From Ficedula albicollis (lineage: Eukaryota; Chordata; Aves; Passeriformes; Muscicapidae): a DNA stretch of 64,000 nt. Below, piece after piece: positions 51,780 to 64,000 of this stretch (position 1 is the stretch's first letter; each line of letters opens with the position of its first letter). The stretch covers positions 16,544,779-16,608,778 of the forward strand of contig NC_021683.1 in NCBI RefSeq assembly GCF_000247815.1. The letters are read 5' to 3'. The position numbers and the translations under genes are program-made. Below the pieces are notes generated by a model, which searched no databases, was not told where the DNA came from, and worked only from the letters and a program-made list of their open reading frames with translations.

Positions 51780-52185
51780 GCTGTGGAATTGAGATAAGGA
51801 GATTTCAGCGAGGCCAGCTGGCGGGTCAGCAGCAGTGCTAGGAACACAGATGCGAGTCCCTGGCTGCTGACCCCGCGCTGACTCCGGGGCTGTCACTACA
51901 GACCCTCCGCCGGTGCTCAGACAGGCTCCGGGCTCCGAGGGAGCTCCGGGACATTCACACCTCGCGGTGCGGTAAATACACTCCGTGCTGGGCGCCCCCG
52001 GCAAGCGCGAGCTCGCCCAAGCCACGGCTTCCCAAGCCACTTAAAGCCATCGCCTCGCTTCTCCCGGCCACCGCTGCCTTAAACCCTCCGTATCTCCTTA
52101 AGCTCCAGCCCTCCGAGGGCACCGCTACTCACCGGCTCAGGGGGGCTGAGGCATCCCGGCGGGCCCGCCTCCCGCGGCCTCCCCG
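51780..52185. promoter_or_regulatory. CpG-rich upstream region of NUDT19
   Basis: GC and CpG content rise from about 51,790 to the start of the poly-C run, as expected for a NUDT19 CpG-island promoter. A strong minus-strand splice donor (CCG|gtgagt) lies at 52,133/52,132. Confidence 0.5.
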
Positions 52186-56373
<4,188 letters not shown>

Positions 56374-57840
56374 TACGTCTTTGGTTTAAATCTAGATTTT
56401 TAATTGCATATATGCTCACCATGGTTTTGGTGCTTTTTAACTGTTGCCAAATAGTCATGAAAATATTCCTCTGTCTTGCCAAAGCATTATGTCTGTATGT
56501 GTGTGTGATGTCATATCTATGTGGATTTAATTTCTTGAGTCTTTAAAAACAGAACAGTTGTGCCAATGTTGGGTCACAAAGGTCCTCTTCTCACTGAAAA
56601 TTTAAGTAGTATATATTATGTTTTATATATATATATATTATTACAAGCAGAGAAGAGCTGAGGAATTGTTTTACTATGCTTCCCAAAGTTATCCACTAGA
56701 TAACTGCAATGTGTGTCTAGAAATGAATCAAATCTCCCATTCCATATTTGTTGACATTTCCCACTCTATTCTCTCTTTCATTTGGGGAAAAAGCAATGAA
56801 TGTATAGATATATAAATTAACTACAATGCACTTTAAAAAAGAATATTATAAAGTTAATTTTTGTATTTGATATACTTAGATTTTTTCTATTAATGTTAAT
56901 CATTCAAAACTACAATTTTCAAAGGTAGACCTAATTTAAATGAAGTCATCTATGCAGGAATTGACTGCATTCTTTTTATCAATATTTTTTAATCTTCAAG
57001 TTGTAAGCAATTTTTAAACATTAAAAAGTGTAATTTTCTTAGCTCCAAAAAGATAACTTAAGGAAATGATATTGCTCCTTGAAATACTCACTTTCATATT
57101 CTAATATCCCACTTTTTGCTTCTTAACTACTTTACTAATATAACTGAGATATAAGAACTTCAGAGGAAAGATTGCTGCTTAATTTTTGGTTTGGATTTTT
57201 GTTTGGTTGGATTTGTCTGTTGTGCAATAAGTGGAGTCAGTGGAGCAGTTTTGTGAATTCTGTCTGGAAGGGGAATGAATGATGACTTCAGATTAGTCAG
57301 TGAAATTGGTCAGAAAGCTTTGTTCCAGCTTTTGTTCTGTGTTTCAATTAAAACCTTCTGCAACAATTCCATTAAATTGGTTTGTAGCATTCATTTGGAT
57401 TAAAAAAAATACTGAAAAAAAGGTGTATCTTTCTCTTGTGTCTCAGAACATACCCAGGCTGTTGCTGGTCTTGCGGACCTTGTTGAGGTTTGTAAACCTG
57501 TGCTGAACAATGACCACATGAAGCAGAACACTGTGTATTGTGCAGTAGAACACCTCAATGTTCTGACATTCCCTTTTCTCCAATCACTGGAGACTTGACC
57601 AGCCTGCCATGAATTTTGCAGTGGAGAGTGCTGAAGTGAAAATGCAATGGACAGTGCCCTAGGACCCACACTTGCCTGTTCCCTCAGAACCCTGGGGCTC
57701 ATCAAGTCCCAAGGACCTGTTTATGTTCAGGTTTCTCAGATGGTCTTGAGCTTGGTTTTCTCCTACAAAGGAAAGTACTCAAATATCCTCTTCATCTTGA
57801 AATTCAGGGACATGGGAAATGTGGGGAGCATGGCTGCAGC
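56374..57840. other. NUDT19 3' UTR and intergenic DNA
   Basis: This is AT-rich sequence with a short (TA)n tract at about 56,625-56,640. Several ATTAAA hexamers occur (for example near 57,019 and 57,345), but no clear single poly-A site. The part after 57,500 may already belong to the retroviral insertion, whose left end is not found. Confidence 0.45.
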
Positions 57841-58055
57841 AAAAACTGAGACCCTCGCTAGGACCTAGCACTCGGTTGGGGAAGGGGGAGACCCTCGCTA
57901 GGACCCAGCACTAACCCTCCCGTTTATCTCTGGGTGTGTGTGACCTAGTGTGTGTGAAGTCCCCGTTTGTGTGGTGAGCTCTCCGGGTGTGTGTGACCCA
58001 GTGTGTGTGAAGTCCTGACTTGTGTCCAGTCTCCGCTGGGTCCTTCCAGTGAGTT

Positions 58056-58140
58056 CTGGGTGTGGAGCTTGCCCTAAAAGCCCCTGGGTGTGGAGCTTAC
58101 CCTAAAAGCCCCTGGGTGTGGAGCTTGCCCTAAAAAGCCT
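58056..58140 (+). repeat. Three 28 bp tandem copies in the retroviral leader
   Basis: The unit is based on ctgggtgtggagcttgccct followed by aaaagccc. The three copies are nearly identical; the last has one extra A. Confidence 0.85.
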
Positions 58141-58599
58141 CTGAGTGTGGGTTTGGTGGACTGAGGTCTGTCAGTCTCCGCTAGGTCCTACTCGTGTTAG
58201 TAGGCCGGGATCTGCGGTCTCTGCTGAGTCCTGCTCGTTTTGGTAGACCAGGGCCAGTAGGTTTACACTGGGCTTTGTGAGAAAAGGGGGTGTAGGGAGA
58301 GGCAGCCGGCGCCTCGTAGAGACCGAACCCCAGGGACAAGGGTATAGGGAGGGGCAACCGGGCCCCGTTGGGACCTAACCTAACTCCCACTGTTAAAACT
58401 GGGAAGAGTAGAGGGAGGGGGCGACCGGGGCCCCGATAGAGACCGGCTCTGTCCCAGTATAACAACAGACAAGGAAAGGGTATAGGGAAGGGGTTATAGG
58501 AGGTGAACCCCAATAGCAACCGGCTCTTTCCTGTGCCAGTTTTGTTGCCTGTCATTAAATTTTCCTTTCGAGTAGAGGCACCTTATATTCAGTTGAGGA

Positions 58600-58883
58600 A
58601 AAAATTATACCATAAGTTAGAGAGGGCCAGACTTTCTGTTGGTAAGAAGTGTTTTTGTTGCCTGTCAGTCTTTTCCGTTTCGGTAGAGGCACAGTAGAGT
58701 TTTTGTTAGGCCCAAATACAGCGGTCACTATGGGAGCTTGTAAAAATTATACCATAAGTTAGAGAGGGCCAGACTTTCTGTTGGTAAGAAGTGTTTTTGT
58801 TGCCTGTCAGTCTTTTCCGTTTCGGTAGAGGCACAGTAGAGTTTTTGTTAGGCCCAAATACAGCGGTCACTATGGGAGCTTGT
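58600..58883 (+). repeat. 142 bp direct tandem duplication, apparently exact
   Basis: Copy 1 is 58,600-58,741 and copy 2 is 58,742-58,883. They look identical by eye, each starting aaaaattataccataagtta and ending atgggagcttgt, so the gag start codon is present twice. This is either a recent duplication or an assembly stutter. Confidence 0.93.
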
Positions 58884-59018
58884 CAAATCAAGCCACTTTT
58901 CTTCAAGTCCTGATGGACAGGAAAAACAGATGATCTTACAAGATCTTTTTAGAAAGTCATTCTATGTATGAAAGGAATTATTCTCCTTGCATCACTATTA
59001 TAGTCTTTCCCAGTTCCT

Positions 59019-59318
59019 TTGTTAGTGTCTTTTTTTCAGGTCTCTCATTTTTGCTGTCATTCCCTTCATGGCTTTCCATTTTCCCCAAATTTCCATACTT
59101 CAGCAGGAGTTTCATACATTGACGAGCAGAGCAGAGAAACTGTTGTTGTGGTTTATGGAAAGCATGTCAGAAGGTATATCCCCAGATGTTTTCTGCGGGA
59201 ACATCCCGTGGCTGACTTGGATCTGGTCTGTGTTAAAATTTCTGAGGGATTAACTACTGTCTTCCCAGGAGTTCCACCTTTATTTGTGCATTTGTTTGCT
59301 ACACCTTTCAAAGTATAA
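59019..59318 (+). other. Unassigned 99-codon open frame
   Basis: The stretch reading SYIDEQSRETVVVVYGKHVR has a protein-like composition and lies just after the retroviral block. I do not recognise it. It could be old retroelement coding sequence, an exon of an unknown transcript, or chance. Nothing confirms translation. Confidence 0.2.
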
Positions 59319-59739
59319 CACTTTCAATTTCTCTTTACTAAGTCTGTTCTGGTCTGGTCAGGGCAATTTCCCCGCTTTATCATAAAGTGGGGAAAAAAAA
59401 ATGCAACATCCTTAGAGAAACATGGGATTTTCTTTTTTAATCATAATTTTGCAGTCTGTGGTGAGTGAGGGTGCCTTTCCATCTGTCATTTTTTGTACTG
59501 ATCCACTGCTGTAATATTTGAGGTCTTGCAAGTGTCTTATCCCTGCCTCATGGCAGATCTTTTATTGCGTCTACTACAGAGACCATAAACTCCAACCCCC
59601 AAAGATTTATTCTAATAATTCCCCTCAAGTCCCAGTAGAATATGCTTGATTTCAAGTTGTTTGCAGTAACAAAGGTTTTTACTCTTTCACAATGAGCTTG
59701 GCTTCCATTTAATACAAAAAGCAGGACGATGGACTTCCC

Positions 59740-60260
59740 TGCGCTCTGTGAGATTTCCCGCAGCGCCGCAGGTGTGTTTTAACGCCGGGATCCCTGGGCT
59801 GCGCCATTGGCACCTGCGAGGAGCCGGGCTGGGCTCCGAGCCCGCCGCGGGGGCGGCTCTGGCGCGGGGCAGTTCGGAAAGTTCCGGTCAGTTTCGGATA
59901 GTTCCGGGCAGTTCCGGAGGGAGCCGCGGGAAGCGCTGGAGAGTTTCGGATAGTTCCGGGCAGTTCCGGGGGGAGCCGCGGGAAGCGCTGGAGAGTTCCG
60001 GGAGGAGCCTTCTGGAAAGTTCCGCGGGGCAGGGCGGTCTGTGGAGCGTGACAGCGCCGGAGAACGAGGTCTTGTTCCTGCGGGGAATCAGCGAGGAGCT
60101 CTGGCAGGATAGGGGGAGATGGGGATTGGGAGTAAAGCGAAGGAGGTGTTTTTTAAAGCCCGCGTTGCCGTGCTCTGCGCTCCTGCGGAGCAGGGCTCGG
60201 ATGGAGCGCGGCTGGGCAGAGGGATAGCGGGCTGTGTTTTCTGGGGGAGTTTGCGCTCGC
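59740..60260 (+). promoter_or_regulatory. TDRD12: CpG-rich promoter region of TDRD12
   Basis: This is a clear CpG- and GC-rich island 1.2 kb upstream of the first TDRD12 coding exon. It very likely holds the transcription start and a non-coding first exon, whose donor I cannot fix. It contains an internal 52 bp tandem repeat. Confidence 0.6.
59880..60020 (+). repeat. 52 bp tandem repeat with TTCCGG words
   Basis: Two nearly identical 52 bp units begin at 59,890 and 59,942 (agtttcggatagttccgggc...), with partial units on both sides. On the minus strand each TTCC gives a GGAA core, the ETS-family recognition core. A regulatory role is inference. Confidence 0.85.
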
Positions 60261-61465
60261 CGGGATGGCTGCAGGGGCTTCTTATGCCTTGTCTAGGTCT
60301 GTGTTGATGCAGCTGGTTGGGGCGAGGTTCTTAGTGACTTACAGCGTGTTTACGGGTTAGATACTGTTCAGTGGTGAGTGTGGGATTTGAGCAAGAGTTT
60401 GTTTCCCCATTCCGCTCTCACCAAAGCGGGAATGTTACTTGGAGCGGAGTGGGAGAGCTCGCCTTTTCTGTGTGTGTGCTGCATCGCTGCCGCGTTGATG
60501 GGCCATTTAGAGGATGTGCACTAATTAACTGAGACTCTAGCTGAAGTTTTTGATGTGCCTCACGTATTATTGCTGAAAGAAAAGTCTGCTTGAAGTGTCT
60601 AAGGCAGCACCGCGTATTTCTTGTTACAGTATATTACAGTGCAGGGTTAGAAACGAGTGTGTAACTCGGGAGCTTTGCTTGTGTTGAATGATCTTGGGTA
60701 AAGCTGCCGTCGTTTCAGCTGTTCATTGTCGTGCTAAGCTGGGAATGATCAGTGCTGTCGCTTGGAGCTTATCGCTGCCACCGCAGGGTAACTGTGTTGC
60801 TACTGAGTTCTGGCTTGTCCAGAGCATATTTGGAAGTGGAAGGACAATGTCTTGAGTTTCTTTTTCTGAAACATTTCATTAGGTACCTACTTTCAGTGTT
60901 AGTCCTTTTAAGTTGTAAGCTAGATACTGCGGTGATGATACCACGATGCGATTTCATTTTGGTTTGTGGCAAAGTAAAATGCCAGTTATTTACTGGAGGT
61001 TTCATTATTGTGGTGTAACTCCTAGATCTGTATGTACCATTGCAGACAAATGTAGTGTGAAGTATTAATAAAAAACTGTGATGTTAAACTTGTTTGCTAA
61101 GTTTGGGATTCCTCTTTTGTATTAGGCTGTGGGATTTTTTTAAAATTGTAAGTATTCTCTGGTGTTTCAGTCCATTTGGTCATGTAGGTAGGTTGTAGCA
61201 GCTGCTACCTGTGATCAACCTATTTCTGCTGGCCTTTGAATGGAAAAGATGCAGCATGGATGGCAAACCTTAATTAGGTTTTAACATAGTCACTCATTAA
61301 GAAAGCTGATCTGAACATTTGAAACATGTAAATCAGTTGCTTAGAGTAGTGCTCCTAGCATGAGTAGTAAAAATCTATAGGTTTACTTTAGGTGTGTGCT
61401 CTTCAAATAGACATTGACAAAAATGGTGACAATGGAAATGGTTCATCATTGTTTTTCTTTTACAG
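60261..61465. other. TDRD12 5' intron
   Basis: This is probably intron between the unseen first exon and the first coding exon. Nothing specific is recognised. Confidence 0.4.
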
Positions 61466-61515
61466 TAGTGATAAGTGAGACACAGGAAATAATCATGGAA
61501 GTCGTGGTATTAAAG
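61466..61515 (+). CDS. TDRD12: TDRD12 first coding exon (7 codons)
   Basis: The acceptor is ttttacag, followed by 29 nt before ATG at 61,495, then MEVVVLK and donor gtatgc. It is far too short to stand out alone and was found by matching the known N-terminus to the next exon. Confidence 0.85.
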
Positions 61516-63677
61516 GTATGCTGCTTTTTTTTTTAAATCTGAAGGACTGATATCTATTTCCATGTGACTTTCTGGAGGTCACATTTACAAACAAGATGTT
61601 GACTGTGTGTTTCCATTCACCAGCACTTCTTTGCACTTGTGGATTCATATTTGGGTTATATATGTTTTGTCGTTTGTTTTAGGTTTTATTTTCTTGTTTT
61701 TGTTGTAAAATAGGTGAGCAGGTGTGTGAATTAACACAGACAGGCAGCCAGAACAACCACAGCTAAAATATAGGGAGTAAATTTATTTAGTTTCCCGGGT
61801 AACTGGAGGATCTGGGGCACACCCAGGTGGACACTGGCACGCTCAGCCCGTCCCAGCAGGATTCATCAAGAGCCTTGTGAGCTCCTATGTTCTTTGTATG
61901 ATCTCTGAGCTTTGATCTTTCTCCCACCATGGAGCTCAACATGCCCATGACAGTGCCTCCAAGCCTCTCCTAACACCTGTATTAACTCTTTACAGAAAAT
62001 GTACTTCTCAAAACAGAGGATCAGCAGCAGCAGGCATAATAGATGGGGTTTCCCACTCTGGTATTCTCCAGGCCTCAGCATTCCCAGCTGCAAGGTCACT
62101 TCAGCTATTGTACCAGCTTCCTCACCATTTTTACACTTTCAATCCCTTCCTCCCAGCAGAAGGGATGCAGCTAAAATCTAAAGTGGAGGATGTGCAACAC
62201 AGTCTTAAATAACTTATCTGTAGTGTAGTAGTAGATTATATTGAATTTCACAGATTGTGGAAAATGCAGAATACAGCTGACTGAGGGGATAGTTCCTGCT
62301 GTGTGATGTTATGCTGAGTAGTAAAAGCTCAGCTTTGTCTGTGGTTGTCAGATCTGCCTGCCCAAGTCAGCAGCATTGTGTGTGATGAGGCTCTGTGTTC
62401 TGGAAATGGCTGAGCAATTGCCAGTGGGAAGCAGTGAATACACTCCTTGAGTTGCCTCCGTTGCAGCCCTTGCTTTGCATGGTCAGCTGTTTTAGTATCA
62501 GCCTGTGAGTTTTCTCACTCTTATCCTTGGGATTGTCTGGTCATCCTGCTGCAGGGATGTGAGGGAGCAGCTTTGGGGGTTTAGTTGTCTGCTGGGATTA
62601 AGCCACAACAGCTGGGGACTCAGACCAGCTGGAACACTGGGATGTGACAGTTTACAAAGGCTTAGCAGAAAGCTGTCACCCTGTTCTAAAGAAACTGGCT
62701 GTCATGCAGACACTGAGCACAAAGAACAGCCCCGTGGTGAGGTTTATCTTGTTTTTAGGGTTTTTATGTACTTCCAGAGGACTTCATATGGAAGTAAAAA
62801 GCTTTGTCTTTTCACTTTGCCCACTATTTGGTTTAACCAACTTTTTAGATAATGCTGCTCCTTTGTAGACCCCCACATGGTGTTTGTTGCATGCTAAAGA
62901 AACTTGGAACCTGAGAAGCCATTTCATGAACTAATGCTGTGAAGGTGAAAGATGTTTCTAACATTCTGTATCTCAGTATCAGTCACCATAATTTTGAAGG
63001 TGCCTCGTAAAAATCAAGTTTTATTTTTACATTTGCTGCTCAGATACTCTTAAAAGTTAGTAGTATATGTTCTCTACTCTTTGCCTCAGGTTGAAGATCC
63101 AAGTTGCTTTTGGATTGCTGTGAAAGGATGCATGCAGGGCCTAGTCAGTGAAACTGTGTATGAAAACCTGAATGCTGAAATGAAACAGTTTTATAGCAGT
63201 TACAAAGGTGCAGATGAAGTAAAAGCAGAGGAGGTAGAAAAAGGCCAGGTAAGATCGTTGCTCTGCATAGAAGTAATCTATTATTTGAACGGTTTTATGG
63301 ATGAAGTATCAAATATATGTTTTGTTGTTTTTTTCTTATTTTTACACAGAAAAATAGATAACATCTCTGTGGATTTTGTAATTTATAAGCTTCCTAACTG
63401 TGCAAGCTGTAAGGCTTGCATTTTGCAAAGGAAATGGAAAGCTGTGTAATAAACACTGTGTCCTTGCCTTTGAAAAACCTTTGAGTATAATCGGGGCCAT
63501 TTGAAATAACCTGCTGTCTTGTTCTTTGTCTCTTCCTCAGGTTTATGTGGTTTTCAGTGAGGAGCTCAAGTGCTGGTGTAGGGCACTGGTCGAGTCAGTC
63601 CAGTGCCACGCAAATGGTTGCCAGCTCAGATGTTTCCTTGTGGATTATGCCAAGTACTGTTATGTTGCATCAGAGAA
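61495..63677 (+). CDS. TDRD12: TDRD12, first three coding exons, continues past right edge
   Basis: TDRD12 is a germline Tudor and DEAD-box-like helicase protein that works with PIWI proteins in secondary piRNA production and transposon silencing. Exons are 61466-61515 (coding from 61495), 63090-63248 and 63541-63677, joined in phase. The protein starts MEVVVLK, then VEDPSCFWIAVKGCMQG, then VYVVFSEELKCWCRALVESV and CFLVDYAK. The last is the first half of the N-terminal Tudor domain, with the conserved ELKCWCRA core. The start follows family agreement. The frame stays open upstream to the exon edge, so a slightly longer N-terminus is possible. 105 complete codons are visible of a protein near 1,200 aa; helicase, zinc-finger and second Tudor parts lie outside. 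Confidence 0.93.
61516..63089. other. TDRD12 intron with antisense LTR
   Basis: This is a 1.6 kb intron. Beyond the LTR at about 62,235-62,610, the segment 61,720-62,180 has a different, GC-richer texture that may be more retroelement sequence, but no boundary is recognised. Confidence 0.5.
62235..62610 (-). mobile_element. Avian endogenous-retrovirus LTR fragment, antisense in TDRD12
   Basis: On the minus strand it begins tgttgtggcttaatcccagc and continues with aagagtgagaaaactcacag and attcactgcttcccactggc. This matches, diverged, a widespread avian ERV LTR whose start tgttgtggtttaa..ccagc I recall. The far end is approximate, and no internal coding part is attached. Confidence 0.65.
63090..63248 (+). 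CDS. TDRD12: TDRD12 coding exon 2
   Basis: This exon is 159 nt, phase 0, 53 codons from VEDPSCFWIAVKGC to EEVEKGQ. The acceptor is tgcctcag and the donor gtaaga. Confidence 0.95.
63541..63677 (+). CDS. TDRD12: TDRD12 coding exon 3 (Tudor domain start)
   Basis: This 137 nt exon follows tcttcctcag. It encodes VYVVFSEELKCWCRALVESV through CQLRCFLVDYAKYCYVASE. The donor gtatgt leaves two bases of a codon. Reading on past the donor gives unrelated residues. Confidence 0.95.
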
Positions 63678-64000
63678 GTATGTGTTAAGAGTTTTTATCA
63701 CTGTGATGTATTTGCTAATAGGTGCAGATGCTATGAATGTTTATTTAGTCAGTGCTTTGGTTTAATTGAGGTGTAGGTTGTGTCCACAAGAAGCTGCTAA
63801 CCAGATGATAACACTTAGAAGAGCCTAAGTGCAAACCAGTCCGTATTTTGTGATATTTTTAAGATACTTTCCATTTCAGATTTTGCTTTTTTAAAGATTC
63901 AGAATAGAAATAAAGTCAGTTTGTTGTGATTGAAATGTGCAATTGCCAGTTATAACTTATTTTATATTCTTTTTTTCCTTAATAATTTTCTATATATTAA
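63678..64000. other. TDRD12 intron, runs off the window
   Basis: This is AT-rich intron. No further exon is seen before the edge. Confidence 0.6.

Larger units (their letters stand above)
57849..58970 (+). mobile_element. Degraded endogenous retrovirus: leader and start of gag
   Basis: This GC-richer, G-rich block differs from its surroundings. It has internally repeated words such as gagaccctcgctaggacc and gtgtgtgtgacc, then a purine-rich leader. It leads to an ATG (58,872) followed by Gly-Ala-Cys, the myristoylation-type start of retroviral Gag. The frame closes after 13 codons, and a neighbouring frame stays open briefly, as in a decayed copy. No pol, env or clear LTR pair is visible. Class is uncertain, perhaps gamma-like from the long leader. 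It is non-functional as seen. Confidence 0.6.

Noticed and set aside
58181..58555. 124-codon minus-strand frame
   Set aside because: Lies antisense in the retroviral leader with repetitive Pro/Leu text; no known product.
59748..60227. 159-codon frame in the TDRD12 CpG island
   Set aside because: Driven by the GC-rich 52 bp tandem repeat (Ser/Gly-rich output); it does not join TDRD12 in a supported way.

Overview
The window is a piece of a bird nuclear genome. The evidence is several CR1 retrotransposon 3' ends finishing in the typical attctatgat-like octamers, a fragment of an avian-type retroviral LTR, small AT-rich introns, and a gene order that matches the amniote ANKRD27 - RGS9BP - NUDT19 - TDRD12 block (human 19q13.11). 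It is not microbial, and there is no operon or CRISPR. It is an ordinary syntenic region, not a new system; its unusual points are assembly damage, repeats and local base composition.

Layout. (1) About 1-39,960, minus strand: ANKRD27 (VARP). I recover 27 consecutive coding exons between 30,309 (start codon) and 1,064, with canonical splice sites and compatible phases, totalling 2,919 nt or 973 codons. The last roughly 75 codons lie beyond the left edge. The 5' UTR continues in a short non-coding part of the start exon, and a first exon is likely near 39.8-40.0 kb after a 9.6 kb intron. (2) 40,013-41,709: a pure run of 1,697 C, almost certainly an assembly filler in the shared ANKRD27/RGS9BP promoter. 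(3) 41,738-42,451, plus strand: intact single-exon RGS9BP (237 aa) with a perfect Kozak context. (4) 42.5-51.8 kb: RGS9BP 3' UTR and intergenic DNA with three CR1 pieces. (5) 52,186-53,139: a second pure run of 954 C that replaces most of NUDT19 exon 1, Nudix box included. (6) 53,140-56,373, plus strand: the remaining three-exon NUDT19, ending in the peroxisomal signal SRL. (7) About 57.8-58.9 kb: degraded endogenous-retrovirus leader and gag start, with an apparently exact 142 bp tandem duplication. (8) 59.7-64.0 kb, plus strand: CpG-rich promoter and the first three coding exons of TDRD12, which runs off the right edge; an LTR lies in antisense in its second visible intron.

Functionally the four genes are separate neighbours: endosomal trafficking (ANKRD27), phototransduction shut-off anchoring (RGS9BP), peroxisomal CoA hydrolysis (NUDT19) and germline piRNA biogenesis (TDRD12). 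ANKRD27 and RGS9BP are head to head and probably share a promoter, which poly-C tract 1 hides. Gene names rest on remembered protein families and exon-by-exon agreement; no search was run.
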